Origin: Ardenticatenaceae bacterium
GTDB lineage: Bacteria > Chloroflexota > Anaerolineae > Promineifilales > Promineifilaceae
DNA: 64,000 nucleotides
Assembly (NCBI GenBank): GCA_020634245.1
Contig: JACKCC010000006.1
Span: forward strand, 62,001 to 126,000
Reading direction: 5' to 3'
Each line of letters opens with the position of its first letter. Positions within the stretch are counted from its first letter, which is position 1. The notes below the pieces were generated by a model, which did no database searches, was not told the DNA's origin, and saw nothing but the letters and a program-made list of their open reading frames with translations. This document shows, piece after piece, positions 33,649 through 43,247 of this stretch. Position numbers and translations under genes: made by a program.

Positions 33649-35685
33649 ATGCCCAACTATCTTGTTAATGAAACAAGTCCTTACCTCTTGCAGCACGCCG
33701 AAAATCCGGTCGATTGGTATCCCTGGGGGGAAGAAGCGCTGCGGCTGGCCCGCGAGCAGGACAAACCCATCCTGTTGTCGATTGGCTACGCCGCCTGCCA
33801 TTGGTGTCATGTGATGGCCCATGAGTCGTTTGAGGATGAAGAAACGGCCGTACTTCTCAACACCTACTTCATCAACATCAAAGTCGATCGGGAAGAACGC
33901 CCCGATTTGGACGCCATCTACATGAGCGCCGTCGTCGCCCTGACCGGGCAGGGCGGCTGGCCGATGACCGTCTTCCTGACGCCCGATGGCAAGCCATTTT
34001 TTGGCGGCACTTACTTCCCGCCGACGCCGCGCTATGGCATGTCCAGCTTCCGCCAGGTGTTGGCCAGCATCATCCGGGCCTGGGAAACCCGGCGGGCCGA
34101 CATCGAAGAAAGCGCCGGCGAAATCGCCAACCACATCAGCCGCAAATTGGTGCTGGATGGCCAACAAACATTGGCGCCCGGCTTGTTTGGTCTGGCGATG
34201 CGGCAAATCGCTCAGGCATTTGACGAGCAGCGCGGCGGCTTTAGCGGCGCGCCCAAATTCCCGCCTTCGATGACGTTGGAATTTTTGCTGCGTCAGCATC
34301 TACGGGATGGCGACAAGATGGCCCTGCATATGGCCGAATTGACCCTGCAAAAGATGGCTTACGGCGGCATGTATGACCAGCTTGGCGGCGGTTTTGCCCG
34401 TTATTCCACCGATGCCAACTGGCTCGTGCCTCATTTTGAAAAGATGCTGTACGACAATGCGCTGTTGGCCCGCGTTTACCTGCACGCCTGGCAAGTGACG
34501 GGCAAGCCGCTTTACCGGCGCATCACCGAGGAGACGCTCGATTTTGTCGTCCGCGAACTGCGCCACGAGGACGGCGGTTTTTACAGCAGTTATGATGCCG
34601 ACAGCGAGGGTGAAGAAGGTAAGTTTTACGTCTGGCAGCCAGACGAGATTCGGGCGGTTTTGGGCGAAGATGCCGATTTGTTCATGCACTTTTACGATGT
34701 CACTGAACGCGGCAATTGGGAAGGCAAAAGTATCCTCAACGTGCCCCGTGATCCGGCCGAAGTGGCTCAAATGGCCCAGATGGATTTGGCTGAAATGGAA
34801 GCAAAACTGGCCGAATCGCGCCGCAAATTGGTTGACGTGCGGGCGCAGCGGGTTTGGCCGGGACTGGATGACAAGGTGCTTACGGCCTGGAACGGCTTGA
34901 TGCTGGCGGCGTTTGCCGAGGCCGGCCGGGCGCTTAATCGGCTCGATTACACCGAAATCGCCACCCGCAATGCCATGTTTTTGTATGAGACGATGCGGAT
35001 GGGAAACGGCCGTCTCTTGCGTACCTGGAAATCCGGAGCCGAGGCCAAATACAACGGTTACCTGGAAGATTACGCCTACCTGGCCGATGGGCTGCTGGCC
35101 CTTTACCAGACCACGTTTGATGACCGCTGGTTCAGTTGGGCGCAGGAATTGGCCGAAGCCATGCTGGCCCACTTTGCCGATGACGAACATGGCGGCTTTT
35201 ACGACACGGCCGATGACCACGAAGATTTGCTGAGCCGGCCCAAAGATGTCCAGGACAATGCCATCCCCAGCGCCAACGCGATGGCCGCTCAGGTGCTGCT
35301 CAAGCTCAGTCTGTACACCGGGAATGGTGAGTATTGGGAGAAAGCGGAAACGGCCGTGTCGGCGCTGTACGGGGCGATGGCCCAGCATCCCACCGGCTTT
35401 GCCCATTGGCTGTGCGCTGCCGACTTCATTTTGGGTGAGCCGCAGGAAGTAGCCATCATTGGCGACCACGGCTTGAAGGACACCGAAGCGCTGATTGCCA
35501 CTGTTTTTGATCGCTACCGGCCCAATCTGGTCGCGGCTGCGGGTGATAATGGCAAGACGATTCCCTTGCTGGCCGACCGCCCATTCATCGATGGCCAGGC
35601 GACAGCTTACGTTTGCCGCCGTTTTGTTTGCCAACAGCCGGTCACTGAACCGGAAGCATTGGCCAGTCAGTTGAGCGACTGGTAA
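33649..35685 (+). CDS. YyaL/SPATA20-type thioredoxin-domain protein (DUF255)
   Basis: 678 residues from ATG 33649 (AAGGA upstream); an ATG at 33589 would start within the repeat. N-terminal thioredoxin-like DUF255: NETSPYLLQHAENPVDWYPW, ACHWCHVMAHESFEDEE with the CHWC motif, and GGWPMTVFLTPDGKPFFGGT. The rest is an alpha/alpha-toroid related to N-acylglucosamine epimerases (VPHFEKMLYDNALLARVYL, WPGLDDKVLTAWNGLMLAAF). The family is widespread and its reaction is not established. It lies in one plus-strand run with trpA, DinB and GNAT genes. Confidence 0.93.
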   Translation: MPNYLVNETSPYLLQHAENPVDWYPWGEEALRLAREQDKPILLSIGYAACHWCHVMAHESFEDEETAVLLNTYFINIKVDREERPDLDAIYMSAVVALTGQGGWPMTVFLTPDGKPFFGGTYFPPTPRYGMSSFRQVLASIIRAWETRRADIEESAGEIANHISRKLVLDGQQTLAPGLFGLAMRQIAQAFDEQRGGFSGAPKFPPSMTLEFLLRQHLRDGDKMALHMAELTLQKMAYGGMYDQLGGGFARYSTDANWLVPHFEKMLYDNALLARVYLHAWQVTGKPLYRRITEETLDFVVRELRHEDGGFYSSYDADSEGEEGKFYVWQPDEIRAVLGEDADLFMHFYDVTERGNWEGKSILNVPRDPAEVAQMAQMDLAEMEAKLAESRRKLVDVRAQRVWPGLDDKVLTAWNGLMLAAFAEAGRALNRLDYTEIATRNAMFLYETMRMGNGRLLRTWKSGAEAKYNGYLEDYAYLADGLLALYQTTFDDRWFSWAQELAEAMLAHFADDEHGGFYDTADDHEDLLSRPKDVQDNAIPSANAMAAQVLLKLSLYTGNGEYWEKAETAVSALYGAMAQHPTGFAHWLCAADFILGEPQEVAIIGDHGLKDTEALIATVFDRYRPNLVAAAGDNGKTIPLLADRPFIDGQATAYVCRRFVCQQPVTEPEALASQLSDW

Positions 35686-35690
35686 TTTTT

Positions 35691-35753
35691 TACCGCAAAG
35701 AGCGCAAAGAAATAAAGCTGAAAACTTTGCGATCTTTGCGTCCTTTGCGGTTA
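35691..35753. repeat. Intergenic palindrome of ACCGCAAAG words
   Basis: TACCGCAAAGAGCGCAAAG is followed by the inverse CTTTGCGATCTTTGCG and CCTTTGCGGTTA. It is a typical word-type palindrome between two genes. Confidence 0.75.
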
Positions 35754-35767
35754 ATTCGGAGGAAATC

Positions 35768-36247
35768 ATGGAATCTTTTTTTGCTGATTGTTTGCAAAGA
35801 CTGACGACGATGCACGCTGAGATGGAAAAGGCGATTGCTGGGCTGTCATTGGAGGCGCTGGATTGGTCGCCGGGGCTGGAAATGAACTCGATGGCAGTGT
35901 TGGTTGCTCATACCGCTGGAGCAGAGCGCTACTGGATTGGCGACGTGATTGGGCAGGACCCATCGGGCCGGGTGCGAGCGCAGGAGTTTGAAACGGCCGG
36001 TTTGACTGAATCTGCTCTACGTGAGAAGCTGCAAGCGGCGCTGGCTCATTCGCAAGGCATGTTGGCAGCTTTGTCGTTGGATGATCTGGCTCAACCGCGT
36101 CGTTCGCCGCGGGATGGCCGTGAGGTGACGGCCGGTTGGGCATTGGCCCATGCCTTGGAGCATACGGCCGTTCACACCGGTCACCTTCAACTCATGCGCC
36201 AATTATGGGAACAAACGCAGCAAAAATTCAGGATTTCGTGGGTGTAG
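35768..36247 (+). CDS. DinB-family protein
   Basis: 159 residues, four-helix DinB fold. Metal-ligand candidates are His in LVAHTAGAERYW and the pair in HALEHTAVHTGHLQLMRQLW. GGAGG precedes ATG 35768. Members include thiol transferases and putative stress proteins. The last residues (KFRISWV) and the TAG stop at 36245 come from a GTAGGGGC repeat, so the original C-terminus was probably altered by repeat insertion. Confidence 0.88.
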   Translation: MESFFADCLQRLTTMHAEMEKAIAGLSLEALDWSPGLEMNSMAVLVAHTAGAERYWIGDVIGQDPSGRVRAQEFETAGLTESALREKLQAALAHSQGMLAALSLDDLAQPRRSPRDGREVTAGWALAHALEHTAVHTGHLQLMRQLWEQTQQKFRISWV

Positions 36248-36303
36248 GGGCGTATCCTTGTGGTCGCCCAGAGCAGGGCGGGCACAAGACCCGCCCCTGC
36301 ATG
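36243..36303. repeat. GTAGGGGC repeat at the end of the DinB gene
   Basis: GTGTAGGGGCGTATCCTTGT and GGTCGCCC, then GGGCGGGCACAAGACCCGCC and CCTGC. Inverted ends GGGGCG/CGCCCC and internal CTTGTGG/GGCACAAG words. Provides the DinB stop codon. Confidence 0.8.
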
Positions 36304-36336
36304 ACAAAACCCCGTGAATTCGCAAAGAGCAAAATC

Positions 36337-36801
36337 ATGAAAATCAGGCAAGCTGTTAAAAAAGACGGTGCAGAAATCGGGCAGCTGCTGCGGGAGATGG
36401 GCTGGTTTTCCGGGCTGGCGGCAGAAACACCAGCGCAAACAGAAGCGCGTATTGCCCGACTTTTGGCAGATGTGTCGGTGGTTGAAAGCCATTCGGTTTA
36501 CGTGGCTGAGGAAGCGGGGCGAGTTGTGGGGTACACGGCCGTTCACTGGCTGCCATACCTCTTCATGACCGGGCCGGAAGGATTTGTGTCCGAGTTGTTT
36601 GTGCGCGAGACGGTACGCGGGCAGGGTGTGGGCCGTCAGCTTTTAGCAGCGGTGGAAACGGAAGCCAGGCAGCGCGGCTGTACCCGACTGTCGTTGTTGA
36701 ACGGCCGTCACCGCGAATCGTACCAGCGCCAGTTTTACGAAAAGATGGGGTGGGAGGAACGGCCGTTTATGGCCAATTTCGTCTACTACTTTGTGGAATA
36801 G
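36337..36801 (+). CDS. GNAT-family N-acetyltransferase
   Basis: 154 residues from ATG 36337; an ATG at 36301 falls in the repeat. Acetyl-CoA-binding motif A is seen in SELFVRETVRGQGVGRQLLA (pattern RGxGVG), followed by EARQRGCTRLSLLN and a C-terminal YEKMGWEERPFMANF. It acetylates an unknown amine. Plus-strand, after the DinB gene. Confidence 0.9.
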   Translation: MKIRQAVKKDGAEIGQLLREMGWFSGLAAETPAQTEARIARLLADVSVVESHSVYVAEEAGRVVGYTAVHWLPYLFMTGPEGFVSELFVRETVRGQGVGRQLLAAVETEARQRGCTRLSLLNGRHRESYQRQFYEKMGWEERPFMANFVYYFVE

Positions 36802-36878
36802 CATCGCCAAAAGTTTTACAATAAAGTCATCTATTGATGAAAGGACAGGTGAGGATTAAGGGATTCGGGGATAAAAAG

Positions 36879-36931
36879 GTAGGGGCGTACCCTTGTGGTC
36901 GCCCACGTGGGCAGGTACAAGGCACTGCCCG
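36879..36931. repeat. GTAGGGGC repeat copy
   Basis: GTAGGGGCGTACCCTTGTGG, TCGCCCACGTGGGC and AGGTACAAGGCACTGCCC: the first half matches the copy at 36243 nearly base for base. Confidence 0.8.
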
Positions 36932-36965
36932 TGAATTATTAAACAATATCGGGAATAAGAATTTT

Positions 36966-37038
36966 TCCACAGATTTCACCGATTTCGCAGATTAATAGCC
37001 TGTCAAAATCTGTGTAATCTGCGAAATCTGCGGATGGA
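36966..37038. repeat. CACAGATT-type intergenic palindrome
   Basis: TCCACAGATTTCACCGATTT and CGCAGATTAATAG are matched by the inverse AAATCTGTGTAATCTGCG and AAATCTGCGGATGGA. Confidence 0.75.
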
Positions 37039-37096
37039 TTTTTTGACACAATGTTAATTCCGATAAAGCCTATTGAGATGATGCATAAAAAACAAA

Positions 37097-37225
37097 GGCT
37101 CTTTGGGATCTCATGGGGTCTTGTATTTGTCATGCCGAACGAAGTGAAGCATCCCAGAGGTGTTGGGATTCTTCGCTCCGCTCAGAATGACAAAACCCCA
37201 CAAGATCCGAAAGACCCAAAACAAA
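37097..37225. repeat. Nested palindrome with GTCAT...CTCAGAATGAC core
   Basis: Outer words GGCTCTTTGGGATCTCATGG pair loosely with CCACAAGATCCGAAAGACCC. The core TTGTCATGCCGAACGAAGTG ends with TTCGCTCCGCTCAGAATGAC. The CTGAGCGGAGCGAAG word is related to the repeat found inside genes at 1673, 4549, 7305 and 32755. Confidence 0.65.
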
Positions 37226-37267
37226 AAACCCCCAAATCTCCTGATCCCTGCATCACTGGAGGATGTA

Positions 37268-37852
37268 ATGAGCCTCGATCCGCAATTAGAAAAACAACTG
37301 CGTCACGTCTGGTTTAAGCAATTGAACAAATTTATGCTGCTCATGTGGCGGCTGGGACTGGGCTGGATGATGAACATCTGGCCGGCCGGATTTGGTCAAA
37401 TTATGGTCATCACCCATACCGGTTGGAAGACCGGGCTGCGCCGCCGCACACCGGTCAATTATGCCCAGGTGTTTGGCGAGATTTACTGCACAGCCGGTTT
37501 CGGCAAGGTCGCCCATTGGTACAAAAACATCCGGGCCAATCCCAACGTAGAAATCTGGCTGGCCGATGGCTGGTGGGAAGGTGTGGCCGAAGACATTTCT
37601 AATGCTGAAAACCGGAACTTCTTAATGCGCGAAGTTATGATTGGCAGCGGATTTGCCGCTTATGCCTTTGGACTGGACCCGCGCAAGATGAGTGATGAAG
37701 AATTGGCTGAAATCACGGCCGATTACCGCCTGCTGCATATTCGCCGCACCCAGGCCCGCACCGGCCCCGGCGGCCCTGGCGAATTGGCCTGGATTTGGCC
37801 GGTAGCGACCATGCTGCTTTTGCCGTTATTGTTCCGCCGCCGTAAGCGATGA
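37268..37852 (+). CDS. Deazaflavin-dependent nitroreductase-family protein
   Basis: 194 residues from ATG 37268 with GGAGG just upstream. VITHTGWKTGLRRRTPVNYA, FGKVAHWYKNIRANPNVEIW are typical of the DDN/DUF385 split-barrel family, which uses cofactor F420 or binds quinones. The C-terminus ends with a membrane-like segment (LAWIWPVATMLLLPLLFRRR), which may anchor it. Convergent with the hybrid kinase gene, 6 bases from its stop. Confidence 0.88.
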   Translation: MSLDPQLEKQLRHVWFKQLNKFMLLMWRLGLGWMMNIWPAGFGQIMVITHTGWKTGLRRRTPVNYAQVFGEIYCTAGFGKVAHWYKNIRANPNVEIWLADGWWEGVAEDISNAENRNFLMREVMIGSGFAAYAFGLDPRKMSDEELAEITADYRLLHIRRTQARTGPGGPGELAWIWPVATMLLLPLLFRRRKR

Positions 37853-37858
37853 ACCGAA

Positions 37859-40762
37859 TCAGCTTTGGTCGTCTTCTTCCAGTGCCTGGGAAACGGCTTG
37901 AGCCAGTTGCTCTAAATTAGGCGGTTTTAGCAGCCAGCCCACTATTTGTTTGGGCATGACTTTTTTCGCGCTCTCATCCAATGGGTGGCCAGACAATATA
38001 ACCACCTTGATTGCTTGGTAGTTTGCTTCCAACTGGCGCATGAATTCAAGGCCGCCCATAGATGGCATGACCCAATCGCTTATTATCAGGTCGATTTCAT
38101 TTTTATGCTGCTCACAGACCGCCAAAGCTTTTTGGCCATTTGCCGCCGATAGTATCTGGTAGCCCAGCGCTTCCAGCACATCTGCTAAAGCGGTCCGGAT
38201 TGTTGTATTATCTTCCACTACCAGTATGGTCTGCCCTTTTCCCTGAAGCGTTTGGATTGATAAGGTTGGCTCTAATTCTTGTGTAGCTGCCAGCAAGGCT
38301 GGCCAGTAGAGCTTGAAAGTTGTTCCTTTGCCAACTTCTGTTATGACTTCAATGTGGCCTTCGTGCTGCTTGACGATGCCATATACCTGTGCCAGACCTA
38401 ATCCGTGACCTATGGGTGCTCTGGTGGTGAAGAAGGGTTCAAAAATGTGGGGCAGGACATCGGGCGGGATGCCTTTGCCATTATCGCTGATCGTTAACTC
38501 CACCCAATCTCCTCCAATAACCTGGCCGCAATCGATACAGTTGATTGTTGCATGGATGATTTTGTTTAGTGTGATGTGAAGATTGCCACCGTTGGGCATG
38601 GCGTTTTGGGCATTAAGTGCCAGGTTGGTGATGGCCTGTTGTATCCGTGTTGGGTCGGCGTTGATGGTGTATTGACCGGGTTCAATGCTCAGGTCTACCA
38701 GAATGTTTCCGGCCAGGGTGCGCTGCAATAATTTGACGGATTCTTTGAGTAACGCGTCGATGTCTAACGGCCGTTGCTCAATCATGGCGCGCCGGCTAAA
38801 GTCCAGAATTTGTTGAATCAGGTGGGTTGCATGGTCAGCTTGCTGACCGATTACTTTTAAGTATTTTTGAATTCGTGAAGGCAGTTCCTGGCTGCGCAGT
38901 GACATCTCGGTATAAAGGACGATGGCGGCCAGAATGTTGTTGAAGTCGTGGGCGATACCGGCGGCCAGTTGGCCAACAGTGGCCAAACGTTCCTGGTGCA
39001 GCATCTGTTCTTGCGTATCTTTTAATTTTGTTAACGTGTTTTCCAGGAGTTGTTTGCTTTGTCGCAGTGCTTCTTCTGCTTGTTTGCGTTTGGTGATGTC
39101 GACAATGACGATGAGTACGGCCGTTTCCCCATTCCAGGGAATCGTCGTCACCAACTGCTGCAAGGTAATCATTGATCCATCTTTGCGCACAGCCTGATAT
39201 TCATATTGAGATGGCGCAAACTCGCCTTTGACGCGGGCTGCATGATAGCTCAAGAGTCGTTCTTTTTCATGGGGGGCAATAATCGAAACAATCGACTCCA
39301 ATGCCAAAATTTCGTCAGATGACTCATAGCCAAGAATGCGTGCACAGGCCGGATTGACAAAAAGCGCTTTGGTGTTGATGTGCACCAGAATACCTTCGAG
39401 GGCGTCCTCTACCAATGTGCGGAACCGCTCCTCACTCTCGCGCAGCGCCGATTCTACCCGCTTGCGCTCATTGATTTCGGCCATCAGATTTTCTAAGGTT
39501 TGTTTTAATTGGGCCACCATATTATTAAAGGAAGCGGCCAATTCACCTATTTCGCTGATGCGCGTTTTGTTGATAGGGTGATCCCAATTGCCTTGAGCAA
39601 GGGCCTGGGTAGATGCGTTGAGGTGCGAGATGGGCCGATTTATCCGCCGGGCGATGATAACCCCAACAACAATGGCAAAGAGCAGTGAGAGGCCAACCAG
39701 GAAGATGGTCATGCGATTTCCGGCGTCGATTTGAGCCATAAAATCTGATTCAGGGATGATGACGACCACCAGCCAGTCAATGCCATATTCATCTTGTACG
39801 GGCGTTACTTGCAGGAACTGCCGCTGCCCGTCAATGTCGAAGTCTATTTGCTGCCCACCATTTATGTTGTCATAGCTGCCGAATTCTTCGGTGAGAAAAG
39901 CGGCGGCATAATGAATGGCTGGGATGCTGCTTTTAGTGGCGTATAGCCGTTCAGGTGTTTTGTTTCCGTCGGGAGTGGTAAATGGTTTTTCGTCGGTTGA
40001 CGAGGCGACTAATAAGCCGGAGCGTTCCATGATAAAGCTGGACCCTGTTTGGCCAATCGCAAGATGTTTCAGGAATGCACCGATATGGGAGAGGAAGATG
40101 TCGTTAGCGGCGACGCCGAGTAGATTTTGCTGTTCGTCATACACAGGGCGGCTGGCAGAGAGGGCCATGTCCTGGCCGGTGAACAGGATGTAGATGTCGC
40201 TCCAGGTGGCATCGCCTTTGGCAGCGGCTTCGGTGTACCAGGCGCGCGTGCGGGCATCAAAGTCAGGGACGGTTGTGAGAAGTTCTGTGCGATTTCCGCT
40301 GCTGTCTGTTGCATATTTTTTGAACGGCCCGCTTTGGAAACCATCGGTAGTGATAACGTAAAGCGAGCCTTGCGGTCCTTCACGGCCGGCGTCTACCAGA
40401 CCACCGGCCGTATTGCCGAAATATACACTGGTGACTGTGTCGAATACTTGAATTTGCTGCCACAGGTGACGTTCCAGCGCTGCCGGGTCGGCAGCGGAAG
40501 GCATGTTTTCGCTGATGGCATCGGCATTGATCTGGTTGATTTGGTGGGGTGCTGCCAGAAATGAATGCAAATGATCTTCGATGCGGGCAGTTATTTCGCT
40601 GCGCAGTTGATGGGCGACGCTGTTGACTGCTTGCTGCCCATTGCGATAAGAAAGGTAGCCGACCAGTCCAACGATTAATGAAACCTGAATGACGAAGGGA
40701 ATAATGAGGATGAGACGCAGGGGGACTTTTGTAAATAGTTTACGGGAGGATTGTACTTGCAT
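37859..40762 (-). CDS. Hybrid histidine kinase: Cache, HAMP, PAS, kinase, receiver
   Basis: 967 residues from ATG 40762; longer in-frame extension upstream lacks a signal. First membrane helix about 17-37, external dCache domain (DFDARTRAWYTEAAAKGDA, SDIYILFTGQDMALSASRPV), second helix about 355-378, HAMP, PAS (about 450-570), HisKA in AAGIAHDFNNILAAIVLYTE, HATPase (NLALNAQNAMPNGG, DNGKGIPPDVLPHIFEPFFT), then a receiver with phospho-Asp in LIISDWVMPSMGG. The AHDFNN type phosphoacceptor is that of the NtrB-like group. Cache domains sense small metabolites such as amino acids or acids. No separate response regulator adjoins. Confidence 0.93.
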   Translation of the reverse strand: MQVQSSRKLFTKVPLRLILIIPFVIQVSLIVGLVGYLSYRNGQQAVNSVAHQLRSEITARIEDHLHSFLAAPHQINQINADAISENMPSAADPAALERHLWQQIQVFDTVTSVYFGNTAGGLVDAGREGPQGSLYVITTDGFQSGPFKKYATDSSGNRTELLTTVPDFDARTRAWYTEAAAKGDATWSDIYILFTGQDMALSASRPVYDEQQNLLGVAANDIFLSHIGAFLKHLAIGQTGSSFIMERSGLLVASSTDEKPFTTPDGNKTPERLYATKSSIPAIHYAAAFLTEEFGSYDNINGGQQIDFDIDGQRQFLQVTPVQDEYGIDWLVVVIIPESDFMAQIDAGNRMTIFLVGLSLLFAIVVGVIIARRINRPISHLNASTQALAQGNWDHPINKTRISEIGELAASFNNMVAQLKQTLENLMAEINERKRVESALRESEERFRTLVEDALEGILVHINTKALFVNPACARILGYESSDEILALESIVSIIAPHEKERLLSYHAARVKGEFAPSQYEYQAVRKDGSMITLQQLVTTIPWNGETAVLIVIVDITKRKQAEEALRQSKQLLENTLTKLKDTQEQMLHQERLATVGQLAAGIAHDFNNILAAIVLYTEMSLRSQELPSRIQKYLKVIGQQADHATHLIQQILDFSRRAMIEQRPLDIDALLKESVKLLQRTLAGNILVDLSIEPGQYTINADPTRIQQAITNLALNAQNAMPNGGNLHITLNKIIHATINCIDCGQVIGGDWVELTISDNGKGIPPDVLPHIFEPFFTTRAPIGHGLGLAQVYGIVKQHEGHIEVITEVGKGTTFKLYWPALLAATQELEPTLSIQTLQGKGQTILVVEDNTTIRTALADVLEALGYQILSAANGQKALAVCEQHKNEIDLIISDWVMPSMGGLEFMRQLEANYQAIKVVILSGHPLDESAKKVMPKQIVGWLLKPPNLEQLAQAVSQALEEDDQS

Positions 40763-40952
40763 TGAATATCTTTTGACCCGGCGGAAGGATTTGCCGGTAG
40801 CAGTCTTGGGAGAGCTTCTACTTGACTGCTGATGAGCGTGCCGGGGTATAAATGTTAGCCGAAGTATAAAACTGGGGTGATTTTTTGACAATTTGCGGCC
40901 ATTATCTAAAGGTACTATGTCACGGCCGTTTCTCCCCTTAACTATACTTACC

Positions 40953-41243
40953 TTAAGTACTGATACACATCTCCTCACAGCGCTGCCGGGCATAAGTTTG
41001 GGCAGAGAAGTCTACTTTCTCGCCATTGGCCGTGATGATGAACGGGTCTTCACCGAAGGACATATAGTTTTGAAACAATGTTTCGGCCGTCATACCGGGA
41101 CGATAGGCGGTAATCAAATAGTCGTTAACCAGGCGTTGGGCAGCGCTAATGGCGGCGGCCAGCTTAGGAAAGCGGCCCAGTTCGTATCGTTCGCTTTCAT
41201 CCAGGTAATGAAAATTGTCATCGACAAAGACGGTGAAGGACAT
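40953..41243 (-). CDS. Conserved small protein, 96 residues
   Basis: Reads MSFTVFVDDNFHYLDESERY, LGRFPKLAAAISAAQRLVND and FGEDPFIITANG; acidic, mixed alpha/beta. It starts 4 bases after the stop of the methyltransferase gene on the same strand, so it is translated with it. Similar proteins are usually annotated hypothetical; no motif allows a function. Confidence 0.75.
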   Translation of the reverse strand: MSFTVFVDDNFHYLDESERYELGRFPKLAAAISAAQRLVNDYLITAYRPGMTAETLFQNYMSFGEDPFIITANGEKVDFSAQTYARQRCEEMCIST

Positions 41244-41247
41244 TGGG

Positions 41248-42087
41248 TTACATTTCCGCGTCCGGGATCATCTTTTGCGCCGTCACATACCAGTTGTGGG
41301 GCATATTGGGCATGGTGACGGGGATGATAGGGAAGGGCCAACGGCCGTAATGGGCATCCGCGGCCCCGGCCTGGGTGAGACTGGCCTGCCAGCCGCGCGC
41401 CGCCAGAAATGCTATGGGATCATCCATGGTTCCTACCCAGGGCGCGCCGGCTGCCGCCTGCATCGCCACCCACTTTTGAGTTAAAGGCGAGGTCAAGGTG
41501 GGCGTGTTGACAACGTCAAAGCCCAGCCAACTGCCGGGAGCCGCCAGGCTGGTCACCGCATCCAGCAGAGGGGTAGTAACTTCATGGGCCAGATAAAAGA
41601 GGAAACCTTCCAGCAGCCAGAGAGACGGAGTTTGTGGATCAAAGCCGTTGTGGAGCAGAACATCCGGCCAATTGGTAGTCAAATCGATGGGAATGACCTG
41701 CCGTTGGCTGCGCGGTTGTCCTCCGGCCGATTGCAGAACGGCTTCTTTGTGAGCCAGCACATCTGCTTGATCCAGCTCGAAAAGGCGGGTTTGTTCCGGC
41801 CAATTCAGGCGGAAGGCGCGCGTGTCCAGCCCGGCGGCCAATAAGACGACCTGGCGGATGTTTTCTTGCTGCGTGATGCGTTCCAGAAAGTCATCAAAGT
41901 AGCGGGTGCGCAAGATAATGGGAATGACGCTGTCGGGTGGGCGGTTAGCAATCCAGGCTGCGCCTTCCGCCCCGGCCAGTGCTGCCGCCCAAGGGTCATG
42001 AAAGAGAGGCGCGGCCTGCTGGCTTTCCAGGGCACGAACGCTGGCCGTCCAAAAAGCGGTTGATGCCAGTTGATTGATACTTAACAT
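41248..42087 (-). CDS. Leucine carboxyl methyltransferase-like SAM methyltransferase
   Basis: 279 residues from ATG 42087 (upstream ATGs at 42126 and 42099 are possible). STAFWTASVRALESQQAAPL, ILRTRYFDDFL, VVLLAAGLDTRAFRLNWPEQ, LFELDQADVLAHKEAVL and LWLLEGFLFYL are the hallmarks of the PPM1/LCMT/TIGR00027 family. Transfers a methyl group from SAM, often to a carboxyl or hydroxyl. Substrate unknown. Confidence 0.9.
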   Translation of the reverse strand: MLSINQLASTAFWTASVRALESQQAAPLFHDPWAAALAGAEGAAWIANRPPDSVIPIILRTRYFDDFLERITQQENIRQVVLLAAGLDTRAFRLNWPEQTRLFELDQADVLAHKEAVLQSAGGQPRSQRQVIPIDLTTNWPDVLLHNGFDPQTPSLWLLEGFLFYLAHEVTTPLLDAVTSLAAPGSWLGFDVVNTPTLTSPLTQKWVAMQAAAGAPWVGTMDDPIAFLAARGWQASLTQAGAADAHYGRWPFPIIPVTMPNMPHNWYVTAQKMIPDAEM

Positions 42088-42167
42088 ATGAACCTGCATT
42101 CTAAAAAAATGAACTGCGGAGAACACGGCGGCCGCAGAGGTTTTTCCTCTCGCTCTTGCTCTATCCT

Positions 42168-42458
42168 CTAGCTAATCTGCGGCGGCCCTTGCTGGATGCG
42201 CTCAATGGCCTCGTCTGTAGACGCGCCCCAGAGTTCTTCAATCCACCAGGTAGCGCCGGCTTCTTGCAACGGCCGTATCCGCTCCCCATCGGCTTTTATC
42301 GTCCCACTCACCACAATATCAAAAGGGGTAAACAGGGTGCGGTTGGCGGCGACAAACGCCTTCATCTGGCGAATATCTTCCGGTGTGACTGCTTCCGGCC
42401 GGCCGTCTGGTCCGCGTTTTTCGGCCAGCAGACCGTCACATTTGAGGGCGCGCTGCAA
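42168..42458 (-). pseudogene. C-terminal remnant of a luciferase-like monooxygenase
   Basis: 96 residues with EDIRQMKAFVAANRTLFTPF, IVVSGTIKADGERIRPLQEA and GATWWIEELWGASTDEAIERI, which fit only the C-terminal quarter of the LLM flavin monooxygenases (about 300 residues). No N-terminal barrel or start with a ribosome site is found upstream, where the next gene begins. It looks like a truncated gene. Confidence 0.65.
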
Positions 42459-42533
42459 TGATTTTTTGCTTGGGCAGATTATACGTCCTTCTTTTCCTAA
42501 ATTGAAGCTGTCGTGTAACTTCCCGTTCTCTAC

Positions 42534-43247
42534 TTAAGCCGGCGATTTTTTCCCAATTTGAATGAGCCGCCAGCCTATTAAGGGCAGCCACAATAAATAC
42601 AACGTCCCGGCTGCGATCATGAAGACAACGCTGACTGCTGGAATAATAAACAGGAATATCAGGTGAACAAGGTCTAGCCCATGCGTGATGATGCCCACGT
42701 AAGCGGTAAATTTACTGAATACATGTCCCGGAAGCATGGCCAGGGAAAGGATAAAGGCGCCAATTTGTATTAAAAAGCTGCCAATCACTGCCCCAGTACC
42801 GTGCCACATATCGGCAGCAAGTATGGCTTCCCCGGCAGCTAATAGTTGATTTTGTTCAATTTCCGTGGCGGCCAGGGCATATTTATCACTCAAGTTCATC
42901 ATGGAGAGTACTGATGGTGTGGCCAACAAAAGCGTGATGCCCACAAATAGGGCGATTAAGGCAATAATAGACCGGGCATCATTTTGGCCGTTTAACGCGA
43001 GGAATATCCCCAGGAATATGAGGTAGTACAGGGGAATGAAGATGACTGTGAGTAAGTCCATGCGCAGCAAACCAAGCAGGCGGTTTGTTTGCAGCATGGA
43101 AAAAGCTTCCAGGGCGGTTGTGGGTTGACCGCCATAAACGGAAAGAATGACCATCGTAACGATTGAATACAAAATGAAAATGAAGGAGGCAGTTCCGCCT
43201 GCTGTATACAGAGATTTGGGCGCAGAATAATTGTGTTCTGGAATCAT
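42534..43247 (-). CDS. Multi-pass membrane protein (DUF4386-like)
   Basis: 237 residues from ATG 43247, selected for its GAGGA ribosome site. Six to seven membrane helices: GTASFIFILYSIVTMVILSV, LLTVIFIPLYYLIFLGIFLA, SIIALIALFVGITLLL, VIGSFLIQIGAFILSLAML, and two more. The pattern matches DUF4386-type proteins of unknown function. Last gene before the AT-rich island. Confidence 0.7.
   Translation of the reverse strand: MIPEHNYSAPKSLYTAGGTASFIFILYSIVTMVILSVYGGQPTTALEAFSMLQTNRLLGLLRMDLLTVIFIPLYYLIFLGIFLALNGQNDARSIIALIALFVGITLLLATPSVLSMMNLSDKYALAATEIEQNQLLAAGEAILAADMWHGTGAVIGSFLIQIGAFILSLAMLPGHVFSKFTAYVGIITHGLDLVHLIFLFIIPAVSVVFMIAAGTLYLLWLPLIGWRLIQIGKKSPA

Larger units (their letters stand above)
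36802..37267. other. Gene-free 466-base stretch filled by three repeat families
   Basis: Holds a GTAGGGGC copy (36879-36931), a CACAGATT-type palindrome (36966-37038) and a nested palindrome (37097-37225). I see no gene. Confidence 0.7.

Noticed and set aside
34300..35769. Minus-strand open frame of 489 codons
   Set aside because: Antisense to the clear YyaL-type gene, with no motif of its own.
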